From assembly GCA_030068145.1 (NCBI GenBank), contig JAPJBO010000155.1:248001-312000 (forward strand): DNA of 64,000 nucleotides, read 5' to 3'. A program made the translations under genes and the position numbers. The notes beneath the pieces were generated by a model, which searched no databases, was not told the DNA's origin, and was given only the letters and a program-made list of their open reading frames with translations. Positions 55,306 to 64,000 of this stretch are shown here, in pieces. Positions within the stretch are counted from its first letter, which is position 1. Each line of letters starts with the position of its first letter. Source of the stretch: Diplonema papillatum. Lineage: Eukaryota > Euglenozoa > Diplonemea > Diplonemida > Diplonemidae.

Positions 55306-56780
55306 GGTGTAATTATTTGCCTCCTACTGTGCCGACACAAGGGGGAAACACATCGTATGAGCAAATAAGATTGTGCGCGAACACATGTTGAAGCGAAGTG
55401 GGAGGCGAGAACGTGCTTGGAATGGAAGTGCTCGCAACACCACCGTGACCCATCTGCACCGTCATCAGCGCGGGACCAGTCTGCAGACGGGACAGTGTGG
55501 GTCCGGCGCGTTCGATGCCAATCGGTTCAGGGAGAGGGGGCCCACCTCCAGCCGGCTGCTCCTGCAAAAATGTCGTTGTGCATTGATAGACCCCGCTTTG
55601 CCCTGTTGCCTCCGTTCATGCTTCTCGCTGACCTTCTTCCGAAGAAGTCGGGGGAAAAGCTTTGTTGCGAAAAGAGAGAGAAGGGGAGGGAGAGAGTGTG
55701 TGAGAGAGAGAAGGAGAGACGAGATAAAGATACCACTCTCTCCGAGGAGGTTCGGGGCGACGGCAATTCCGACATCCAAACTGATCGCGAGTACATGTGC
55801 GTAAACGAACAGTACAGTAAACAGAACGTGTCCTTCCTTGGTCCCTTGACAATCCGTTGAAACACGGCTTCTGAAGCTTCGCACGATCTCCACAGCACAG
55901 TCCGAAGATGGCGTAGAGAAGGGCGACGCAATCAGAAATGGGGGCGTTGTTTTCACGTTCCTATTTTGCCCTTCTGGAAACACAGGTCCAAAAGGTCCGT
56001 GCCAATAAAAACATGCATGGTGATACGTGCACAGGTATACATGCATAGCATGTTCGTTTGAATTTCCCGTGTGGACAACCACCATTTGAATACGTTCGTT
56101 ACGTGTGTACGGGTTCTATACTGAAGGAGGGGGTTCCGGAACTCTCTTACTTTTGGGGTTTGCACGGACCGGTAGGCTAAAGTGATGGGTTGGCTTAATT
56201 TGCTTTCGGAGGTTTTATCGGGGGTTTGAGCAGTGCCGGTAATCCGAGAGTGCCTGGTGTTGTGATTCCTCCTACGCATTGTTAGAAGCGATGTTGCCGA
56301 TCATGAGCCCACAGATTCTTGCCATGCAGAACGACACATTTTTGTAGACGTTCTGCATCTTGTAGCCTTTTATTGTGTGACAAGTTGGCCTGCCAATCAA
56401 GGATCCGTCACCGTGTGGCTTCTTGTCGTACAGAACAATTCTTGCTGACATTTTGTACCACTTTGTAGCCTTCTGGTGTGTCATTTCGTACCACTTTGTA
56501 GCCTTCTGGTGTGTCCTCGTTGGCCTGCCAGACTCTTCAAGAAAAAGGCTTCGGGCCGCCGGGACAATCGTTGGATTGCCGGTAGCGCAGTGTTGTCGCT
56601 GGGTTTCGGCTCCGGACGTACTTAGCCAGGTAGGGTAATGAGGTACGACGCAGGCAGGGCAGGGGCAAAAAGCTTACAGAGACACCCCCTGGCAACAGCT
56701 GCTGCCTCCTGTTGTTCCTCGCCGAGGCCTGTGCCTGCGACCATTTGATTGTTTTGTCCACACGACACCCTGGTGGTCGG
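55306..56780. other. No supported gene
   Basis: Several open frames overlap without domains. 55660-55725 is GA-rich. 56455-56515 holds two copies of ACCACTTTGTAGCCTTCTGG. Confidence 0.4.
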
Positions 56781-57070
56781 GTACCAGGGAAAGCCTGCTA
56801 CACGGGAGCCAATCTTCACGTGTTCGGCGGTACTGCAGAGCCACGGGCCTACGGGTCAAGTGGCTACCGATTTCCCAAACTAAAGCATCAAGGCGTGGCG
56901 CACCTTGGGGCTTGGCGCTCGCGCTCGTCGAGACGGTCAGCCGCAGGGCAGAGCGGACGGGGTTGTGGCACTGTGCTGCCTCCGACTCAAGCTTTGCAAA
57001 CTGTGTGGTTGACCGTCACGTTCCTGGACCAGGAGCGGCCTTTTTCTTTTTCTTCTTCTTCTTCTTCTGT
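56780..57070 (+). repeat. Dispersed family C copy with (TTC)n tail
   Basis: Starts GGTACCAGGGAAAGCCTGCT; ends GTTCCTGGACCAGGAGCGGC followed by TTTTTCTTTTTCTTCTTC. Confidence 0.9.
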
Positions 57071-57650
57071 CCACACGACACCGTTTTTCACGCAGGGTGT
57101 TTGTACTGCTGCCAGGGTGCGCTGGGTACAGTGATTGGGTGCACCACTGCGACGACCCGAACTTTTCTGCAGAATTCGGCAGGGCCCTACCTGGCTGCCC
57201 TGGCACGACAGCTCTGCGCAACCCAAAACCATTCATGTCGATTATAAACTGATGTGTGGTGAGCAAGCGCTTCTAGCAAGAAGCTGAAGCCTGGAAGGGG
57301 GATGGAATGGACCCACCCATCCCCCAGACACAGCTCCAACCTAAACCGATTTGGCATTGTGGTATTGATTGGCAAGCGCGGCAACGAGGGTTACCAAAGA
57401 GGTCCACCGGGGGGTGGACAGGACTCCTCGACACGGTGCGTTCGATTGGCCACCTGATTACCTCTGTCAGACTCCTGCATTCTAATTCTAGTCCATCCCA
57501 AAACGATTTGGTCGTGTGGAGTCGATAAGGTGAGCAAAACTTCTGGCAAGAAGCTGGGTTACAGGGGAGCGGGCGGGCACTCAAAAGGTGGTTGCATGCC
57601 TGACTTATGCAGACCGTCACCACAGGCTTTATTCGGACCGAACCCGAAAT
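57071..57650. other. No supported gene
   Basis: Contains CTTCT.GCAAGAAGCT motifs near 57270 and 57540 (a third at 57845). Confidence 0.35.
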
Positions 57651-57654
57651 GTTG

Positions 57655-57800
57655 TTCATGCGCGCCGGTTGATTGACCACTTGTATTTACCCTGTGTCAT
57701 TTTCAGGCTAGGAATTATGATCAACCACCAAAAAACGCCGCCTGCGTCTTTTTAGCCTGCACAATACATTGGAGGGCAACCCGCAAGATTGTTAGTACTA
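57655..57800 (+). repeat. Dispersed family A copy
   Basis: GCGCCGGTTGATTGACCAC, TGTCATTTTCAGGCTAGGAA, TTATGATCAACC, TGCGTCTTTTTAGCCTGC, ACAATACATTGGAGGGC and AAGATTGTTAGTACTA: the most complete copy including the tail. Confidence 0.9.
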
Positions 57801-58625
57801 AAAGAACAGTTTTGAGTGAGATTGATTGAAACTGAGCACGCACTTCTGGCAGGAAGCTAGGTCGCCAAAGGGGGGCGTACCGGGGATGGAAAGTGCCCCG
57901 GCGGGACTTGAAGCGCGTTGAGCTCGGCAGGTAAGCGGAGAAGTTTTTAGTTTAATGTTTTGGGCAGGGCACGGCCTCTCATGCTTGTTTGATGCTGGCA
58001 CCAAGTCTTCTTCGAAGAAAGTGTAAAATAGAAAAAGACTCGGGTGGGGAAAAGGAAACAGGGAGTGCAAGACTCCGCAGGTAGGGTACGAACGTGTGCG
58101 CGCAGCAGCTTCTGTCAGCCTATCCCACCCAGGGGGATTGCAAGAACGTGCTTGGAATGGATATGTGCTCAACACCCCACTGCTGGTCCCGCCTGCGCCG
58201 TGTTTCGGTCCTTTAAGCCACGGACACATAGGGCGGACCATCATCAGCGCGGAACCTGAGTGTCTGCCGACAGGACAGCGGTGTGAGTCTGGTTTGTTAG
58301 GCGGCTGTTCGTAGCTCGTCACAGCCAGGACCACCCGTGCTACCAGAGCACAGGCGAATCCGCCACAGGGACGAGGCCTCTACAACCGTGTCTGGGCAAT
58401 CAGTTAGAAAACTCAGGGCCCTCGCCCTGATTGTGACTGCGACTCACCACCCAGGGGGAGGTGGTTTCTTTTTCACGGCAGCCTCTCTGACTTGGAGGTT
58501 GCTTGGTTTCTGTTTAGTTTTCGTTTTCCGTTTCGGATTCCTTCTTTCGTGTTTTCCCGGGCCGAGCAGCCCTACTACCAACCATTGAGCGCGGGTCGAA
58601 TCCCAGTAGATTTTTCATTTTGTGC
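57801..58625. other. No supported gene
   Basis: Nothing recognisable beyond short motif repeats. Confidence 0.35.
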
Positions 58626-58629
58626 CGTG

Positions 58630-58860
58630 CACTTAGGTACCAGGGAAAGCCTGCTACACGGGAGCCAAGCTTCACGTCTTCGGCGGTACTGCAGAGCCAC
58701 AGTCCTGCGGGTCAAGTGGCTCCCGATTTCCCAACTAAAGCATCAAGGCGTAGCGCACCTTGGGGCTTGGCGCTCGCACTGAACGGGTTTGCTCGTCGAG
58801 ATGGTCAGGGCAGAGCGGACGGGTTGTAGCACTGCGCTGCCTCCGAATGACCATAATTCC
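58630..58860 (+). repeat. Dispersed family C copy, 3' truncated
   Basis: Starts AGGTACCAGGGAAAGCCTGC and stops near CTGCCTCCGA without the usual GTTCCTGGACC tail. Confidence 0.85.
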
Positions 58861-59235
58861 TGGTACCCCAACAAAGCAGTGCAAACACAAGAAGAAGCTG
58901 GTCGTGCTTTCTTCTTCGTTCATCAATACACCACCGTTCCACTCGTGTCGCTTCCCCTGCATGGTGGGTAGCGGCAGTCGGTGGAACTCGTAGTGGTAAG
59001 CACGGAGCGTCTAACATACGAATTACAACGAATCAGCCAGAATTGGGGCACGGAAAGACAGAATGTATGTTGGTTGCGATGTGCCACGGTATGTGCAAGT
59101 TACCTGGCTCAGCAATGCGACGCCGTTTTACTTGTGTTCCCTGGGTGGTGGGTACAGAGTGGTGGTAGAAGTGGCCGGGGCAAGCACGAAGTTGAGCAGC
59201 GTAAAGAAAAGAAAAGAAGAAAAAGAAAAAAAGAA
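58861..59235. other. No supported gene
   Basis: Two weakly similar ACAC/TGTTCCC stretches only; an A/G-rich tract begins at 59200. Confidence 0.35.
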
Positions 59236-59239
59236 AAAG

Positions 59240-59515
59240 GACGCTCCGGGTCCAGGAACGTGACGGTCAACCACAGCTTGCAAGGCTTGAGTCGGAGGCA
59301 GCACAGTGCCACAACCCGTCCGCTCTGCCCTGTGGCTGACGTCTCGACGAGCTTATGTTCAGCGCAAGCGCCAAGCCCCAAGGTGCCACGCCTTGATGCT
59401 TTAGTTTGGGAAATCGGTAGCCACTTGGCCCGTAGGCCCGTGGCTCTGCAGTACCGCCGAACACGTGAAGCTTGGCTCCCGTGTAGCAGGCTTTCCCTGG
59501 TACCTGGACGCAGCG
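59240..59515 (-). repeat. Dispersed family C, reverse copy with (GAA)n-rich tail
   Basis: Full-length reverse copy; the purine-rich tract at 59205-59245 is the complement of the TTC-rich tail. Confidence 0.9.
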
Positions 59516-59868
59516 TAAAGAAATGCGTAGTTTTGTTGAAAATACGATATATCGGCCAGATTCTCTTGGCATGGTTGAACGCAAGTGAGTGCCTGCAGTG
59601 ATGAGCCGCGGGAGTGGCCGTGCCTACCTGGCTCACCAGTACAACACCGTCTCAGTTGTTGGGGGGCGCGGCAATTGAGGGACAACACACGCGGCCAGTC
59701 CGAATGCGCAGAACAAGTGCGGAGGAGAGAAGAGCGGGGCGGAACGAGCGTCCGCTTGCAAACCGCCCGCGATCACCAGCGGAAGGAGTTGAATCGCTTC
59801 GCAGGAAGGAGGGAGAATTGGCCACGAACTAAACTGATGGTGTACAACATGTGGCGCAACATGTGATC

Positions 59869-60066
59869 GCATGATAGATTGTTTGTGCGATTTAACCTAC
59901 ATATGTTCGTTGGTTAAACCGCTGCCAAAGTTCTTTTAGGGAAGCAGAAACAGGTTGCCGCAAAAGAACATGCGATCGCATGGTACACTTACCATGTTAT
60001 CAGGAAAACAGGTGAAATCACTTGTTACTTCCATAACAAGTGGGTTGTGTAGTGTAGTTCTTCACC
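59869..60066 (+). repeat. Family J direct repeat, left copy
   Basis: 198 bp starting GCATGATAGATTGTTTGTGC and ending GTAGTTCTTCACC, with the hairpin CACTTGTTA..TAACAAGTG. It is matched at 61983-62172. Confidence 0.9.
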
Positions 60067-60765
60067 ATCGGCCTCCCGGGAGACAGTGAGCCTGTGCAGT
60101 TCGTTGCGTCTGCCGATTCGCGAGACTGGGTGACTCGTGCTCGCGAAGGAGTTAACTGCACATGGCTCGTCGGGGTACTGCGGGACTTATAGCTTGCGCC
60201 ACTTCTTCGGTATATTGGTGGGACACGGGGTTTCGGCTGGAGCTTGTCTCTGTTCACATCGCTGCTAGGGGCATCGTTGTTTTCGCTCAAACGTAGGTAT
60301 AGGTAGATCATCAACAGCAACATCAACGAGCGAGGAGCGAGTTGCATTCGAGACGCTCGCTTTTCGTCCAAAGCATCATGCCGCAGAAGTGTGAAGCACA
60401 AACGGAAACGCGTCCGTCGCTTGCATTCAAGGTGGGATCAGTCTGTCTTTGTTGACCTGTCCCAGGGCAAGACTAGATCATGCATCCAGTCGGCTCGCAA
60501 CAGGGGCAACAGTCACTCTGTGCGCGTGTGTGTAGTGAAGATGCAATCCACCTTGGCTACACCTAGGAAACGACAGCTCGTTCGCTCTCTGCCAATTTAG
60601 ATGTACCGGAAAGCCTCAGATCCGCACGCTTCTTGATGGGAATCACCTTCAGGGGAAGGAAGCAGTGGCGCCAATTTTGGCTCGCCAAAATTGGCGTCCG
60701 AGGGTTGTCCTCACTTTTCGACCACTAAGCCTGCCGTCGGAGGGTAGCTCGTCCGGTATCTGCCA
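60067..60765. other. No supported gene; perfect palindrome at 60669-60696
   Basis: CGCCAATTTTGGC, TC, then GCCAAAATTGGCG gives a 13-bp stem hairpin downstream of the transporter exon. Other frames carry no domain. Confidence 0.5.
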
Positions 60766-60945
60766 GACGACGCAGACCACCTGCATGACGTATCCGCTCG
60801 CGATGATGAAGTGGGCGACACGGGCCTACCGGGAAGCTCGGATCCGGGCGTTGGTGTCATTCAGATGAAGGTGGCGGCGGCGCCGACGACGCAGACCACC
60901 TGCATGACGTATCCGCTCGCGATGATGAAGTGGGCGACACGGGCC
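60766..60945 (-). repeat. 119-bp tandem duplication of transporter C-terminal codons
   Basis: 60766-60826 and 60885-60945 are nearly identical (about 60 bp each). The second lies in the coding exon (RVAHFIIASGYVMQVVC); the first lies beyond the stop codon. Confidence 0.9.
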
Positions 60946-61682
60946 TGCCCGCGGAAGGCGGCCCGCTGCTCGCGGACGAACTCGAACAGCTCGGTTTGGA
61001 CCGAAAGCGTCAGGTCCGCGTTGAGAAGGACGCTCCGCTCCTCGGTGTCGACCTTCACCACCTCGTGGGCGGCCTCCTCCGACCGGCAGACGCTGAGGTA
61101 CGTGTACCCAGGGATCAGGAACAGAAGGGACGGGACCCCGAAGGCGGCCATGACACCCAACACCTGGGTCAGGGTGGTAACAAGCAGCCCGAGGCCTACA
61201 GCGGGGAAGACAATGGCGACGGTGAGGGGGACGAACCTTTTCCGGGAGAGGGGACCTTCTTCTTCGGGCCAGAGCATCTTCGCGATGGTTTCGCGGACCA
61301 TGAACACGGCCATGGGGTACAAAGACAACGCAACGAGAGCCTCGCCGAAGTAGATGGGGATGACACTCTTGTTCGACGGGGGGTAGCACGCCAGAATCGT
61401 GCTCGGTTTGTCGACGACCCCCTCCCACGTCACGTAGCCCACGACGGCGGCCGACATGTCCAGGAAGATCACGATGATCACGCTGTACAGCGACGCCCGT
61501 TCGAGCTGCTTGTACGCCACCTTCAGGTGGTTCGCAACCCCGATGTTCTTGTAGCTCATGCTCAGCTCCCGCAGCGTCGGCGGGATCACCACGTGGCACA
61601 CGAAGCTCAGCAGGATGATCTGAAACCCAAGCAACAGGTCCAACGCCCCGCTGGGCCACAGCGAAACTCCGCCCGCAGGAAG
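60861..61682 (-). CDS. SLC38/AAAP-type amino-acid transporter, 3' exon
   Basis: From an acceptor (ACCGACAG before 61682) the frame gives 273 residues to TGA 60861. The start LPAGGVSLWPSGALDLLLGF leads into IILLSFVCHVVIPPTLREL, like the SLC38/AAAP segment in which a helix with FxCHxxhhPhxxEL follows. About six hydrophobic spans follow, with an IPIYFGEALVALSLYPMAV helix, a conserved-looking RETI stretch and a late VFPAVGLGLLV helix; the final helix is IIASGYVMQVVCVVG. Such carriers move amino acids with Na+ or H+ across plasma or vacuolar membranes; the substrate cannot be told. The upstream exons (first half of the carrier) were not found. The exon is bracketed by 190-198-bp direct repeats. 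Confidence 0.75.
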   Translation of the reverse strand, partial: LPAGGVSLWPSGALDLLLGFQIILLSFVCHVVIPPTLRELSMSYKNIGVANHLKVAYKQLERASLYSVIIVIFLDMSAAVVGYVTWEGVVDKPSTILACYPPSNKSVIPIYFGEALVALSLYPMAVFMVRETIAKMLWPEEEGPLSRKRFVPLTVAIVFPAVGLGLLVTTLTQVLGVMAAFGVPSLLFLIPGYTYLSVCRSEEAAHEVVKVDTEERSVLLNADLTLSVQTELFEFVREQRAAFRGQARVAHFIIASGYVMQVVCVVGAAATFI

Positions 61683-61689
61683 CTGTCGG

Positions 61690-61982
61690 TGTGTTGATGT
61701 GTTGAGGTTTTCAGGCGGCGCATATTCGTTGATATTTGTACAGTGTAAATACGCTTCGAGATCCGGGGGCTTAAAGCCTCCGGGTGACCATTGTCGTGAA
61801 GGTCCTTTTCAGGTATCGTATGCGTATCGTATCGTGGCAGTACGTGTGCTTGTGTGTGTGGGTCCCATTGCCGACTAAGCGACTTATTTTAAGCGATCAA
61901 TCGATAATGGTCTGCAAGCCAAACATCGTTGAATCGAGAGTTGAACAAGCAGTGCTGCGAAGATTGGATTGTCGAGGCGAGC
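61690..61982. other. 5' flank of the transporter exon
   Basis: 61755-61795 is a copy of the GATCCGGGGGCTTAAAGCCT family (hairpin GGCTTAAAGCC). No upstream exon recognised. Confidence 0.4.
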
Positions 61983-62172
61983 GCATGATAGATTGTTTGT
62001 GCGATTTAACCTACATATGTTCGTTGGTTGAACCGCTGCCAACGTTCTTTTAGGGAAGCAGAACTGGTTGTCGCAAAAGAACATGCGATCGCATGGTACC
62101 ATGTTATCAGGAAAACAGGTGAAATCACTTGTTACTTCCATAACAAGTGGGTTTGTAGTGTAGTTCTTCACC
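61983..62172 (+). repeat. Family J direct repeat, right copy
   Basis: 190 bp matching 59869-60066 with an 8-9-bp loss (CACTTACC region). It is followed by the CTTTTCAAAGGCCGCGGAGG block also at 4430. Confidence 0.9.
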
Positions 62173-62614
62173 GATGTGTGCGGAGAGGAACGACAGTGAG
62201 GGAACTTTTCAAAGGCCGCGGAGGTCAGCGGACCGGAGCTACCCGGAGAGGGTGTATGTGCGTTGTGTGGTAACCTGATACGTGAGCGATGATGTGGGTT
62301 TGCGTGGCAGCCTGATACGTGTGCGCTGGCTGTTACACGAGCTTGATGCTCCGCATGGATGCTTGGTGCCGTGTGCCGTGGGCACCGCCCGCTGCACACG
62401 GGGATTCGTTTGCGACAATAAAACCTCGGAGGGAAAAAGACTGCGTGTTTATCCCACTCAAGAAAGATTCAACGAGGCAATGGGCATACCGCTTCCTCTC
62501 TAGAGTGGCCGTCGCTTATCATCTCGTGGCATGGATCCCGGTCGGAAGTCCGCGGGTGAGAAGCTAGATACACGAAAGAAACCTGCGAGAGTTGGTGACT
62601 TCGGTACTTTGAAC
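62173..62614. other. No supported gene
   Basis: Only the 62205-62245 segment is recognisable, as a repeat of 4425-4463. Confidence 0.4.
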
Positions 62615-62619
62615 TTTGA

Positions 62620-62825
62620 GAGAGAGACGAGTTTGAGTACAGGGACCATCTCTCCGGGGAGTTTCCGGTCTCCTCACGTCTCTTCGCGCTGCTACGGCGG
62701 GCGTAAGTCGCTCCCGGAGGCGCGCTGCAGGTTGCGGCTCTGCTACAGTGAGTGGCAGCACCGGAGTTGGTTCTGCAGCGGGCGCTCTGGCCGGCGGGTG
62801 AGCTCGTCTCGCGGGGGTCGCCGCC
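62620..62825 (+). repeat. Dispersed family H copy
   Basis: AGAGAGAGACGAGTTTGAGT, CCATCTCTCCGGGGAGTTTC, GCGCTGCAGGTTGCGGCTCT and GAGCTCGTCTCGCGGGGG. Confidence 0.85.
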
Positions 62826-62869
62826 TTGTAACGCTGCGGGCCCTCTTCTTTCTCGCGACTGCGCCGCCT

Positions 62870-63925
62870 ACGGCGGCGGCTTGTTAGTACCCCTTGATGG
62901 AAAACCCCAGCTTCCTTTGATCCCGCGCGCGAAACCCCAAGCTCCACAACCTGCTGCGGACGGGCGACACAAACCCATTTCCAAAACACCACCCCGAGAG
63001 CTGGCGACTGTACACTGCGCACGCGGCGGCGGCTTGTTAGTACCCCTTGATGGAATACCCCAGCTTCCTTTGATCCCGCGCGCGAAACCCCAAGCTCCAC
63101 AACCTGCTGCGGACGGGCGACACAAACCCATTTCCAAAACACCACCCCGAGAGCTGGCGACTGTACACTGCGCACGCGGCGGCGGCTTGTTAGTACCCCT
63201 TGATGGAATACCCCAGCTTCCTTTGATCCCGCGCGCGAAACCCCAAGCTCCACAACCTGCTGCGGACGGGCGACACAAACCCATTTCCAAAACACCACCC
63301 CGAGAGCTGGCGACTGTACACTGCGCACGCGGCGGCGGCTTGTTAGTACCCCTTGATGGAATACCCCAGCTTCCTTTGATCCCGCGCGCGAAACCCCAAG
63401 CTCCACAACCTGCTGCGGACGGGCGACACAAACCCATTTCCAAAACACCACCCCGAGAGCTGGCGACTGTACACTGCGCACGCGGCGGCGGCTTGTTAGT
63501 ACCCCTTGATGGAAAACCCCAGCTTCCGCAGCGGGTTGTGGAGCTTGGGGTTTCGCGCGCGGGATCAAAGGAAGCTGGGGTTTTCCATCAAGGGGTACTA
63601 ACAAGCCGCCGCCGCGTGCGCAGTGTACAGTCGCCAGCTCTCGGGGTGGTGTTTTGGAAATGGGTTTGTGTCGCCCGTCCGCAGCAGGTTGTGGAGCTTG
63701 GGGTTTCGCGCGCGGGATCAAAGGAAGCTGGGGTATTCCATCAAGGGGTACTAACAAGCCGCCGCCGCGTGCGCAGTGTACAGTCGCCAGCTCTCGGGGT
63801 GGTGTTTTGGAAATGGGTTTGTGTCGCCCGTCCGCAGCAGGTTGTGGAGCTTGGGGTTTCGCGCGCGGGACACAAACCCATTTCCAAAACACCACCCCGA
63901 GAGCTGGCGATTGTACACTGCGCAC
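62870..63925. repeat. 154-bp satellite with an inverted block
   Basis: Four direct units (starting near 62870, 63024, 63178 and 63331; GGCGGCTTGTTAGTACCCCT to GCGACTGTACACTGCGCAC) plus a stub to 63525. Then about two units in reverse orientation (63530-63870), then a switch back to forward at about 63870. The inverted block faces the last forward units and could form arms of several hundred bp. Long frames on both strands (up to 453 codons) are by-products. Confidence 0.9.
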
Positions 63926-63954
63926 GATGAGCCCGAGCCCACAGAAGAAGAGAG

Positions 63955-64000
63955 TTTAGTTCGTGCGTGCCGGTTGATCGTTTTCCCACATTGTATTTTC
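63955..64000 (+). repeat. Family A, 5' part, cut by the window edge
   Basis: GTGCGTGCCGGTTGATCG and TTTTCCCACATTGTATTTTC. Confidence 0.8.

Noticed and set aside
59869-62172. LTR retrotransposon bounded by the family J repeats
   Set aside because: The repeats lack TG..CA ends, no primer-binding site or polyprotein is present, and the content is a transporter exon.
62564-63930. 453- and 392-codon frames on both strands
   Set aside because: Both follow the 154-bp satellite and its inversion; no domain.

Overview
The window is nuclear DNA from a unicellular eukaryote. It holds an alpha-tubulin gene, a PROPPIN (Atg18/WIPI) gene split by GT-AG introns, SLC38-like transporter exons, low-complexity proteins and several classes of eukaryotic transposon. 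Gene density is low and most of the sequence is repeat. The tubulin and the general style fit a protist, perhaps an alveolate or another SAR lineage, but nothing here fixes the species. I saw no bacterial operon, CRISPR array or complete RNA gene. ATG starts are used below unless an exon boundary is argued.

Layout. 0-4.6 kb: repeats, with two copies of a terminal-inverted-repeat element that carries a GAACTTTGCTTCGCCC minisatellite. 4.65-8.9 kb: a 1,245-residue unknown protein on the minus strand, with its C-terminal coding end duplicated downstream. 9-13.9 kb: intronless alpha-tubulin (minus), decoy copies of its first codons upstream, satellites and a decayed LSU-rRNA-like scrap. 14-17.5 kb: a 1.3-kb tandem duplication carrying two histidine-rich small proteins, then an ankyrin exon and a short minisatellite element. 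18.9-26 kb: a two-span Cys-rich membrane protein, a non-autonomous hAT element with a perfect 8-bp target duplication, an intact 1,156-residue hAT transposase and a MITE. 26-30.4 kb: dispersed repeats. 30.4-39.7 kb: the PROPPIN gene (minus). Three exons join in phase, and the 5.3-kb intron between the last two holds a DIRS-like tyrosine-recombinase retroelement (ORF1 with a PHD-like finger, recombinase, truncated reverse transcriptase); a 1.6-kb 22-bp minisatellite follows the last exon. 39.7-49.4 kb: repeats, a tandem array built from the 3' end of one gene, and a Pro/Gly/Gln-rich exon. 49.5-55.3 kb: a polyglutamine protein with about 77 pure CAG codons, then an unknown 5' exon. 55-64 kb: dispersed repeats, the 3' exon of an amino-acid transporter flanked by direct repeats, and a satellite with an inverted block.

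The strongest theme is structural. Nearly every gene has a truncated copy of one of its own exon ends beside it: C-terminus of the 1,245-aa gene, N-terminus of tubulin, both ends of one PROPPIN exon, an internal piece of the 53-54 kb gene, the end of the transporter, the end of the 45-kb gene five times, and a piece of the hAT transposase. Recurrent short families are labelled A to K so that copies can be cross-referenced. The most novel-looking element is the DIRS-like/minisatellite family at 33.1-36.6 kb and its relatives at 0, 2.3 and 17.1 kb.
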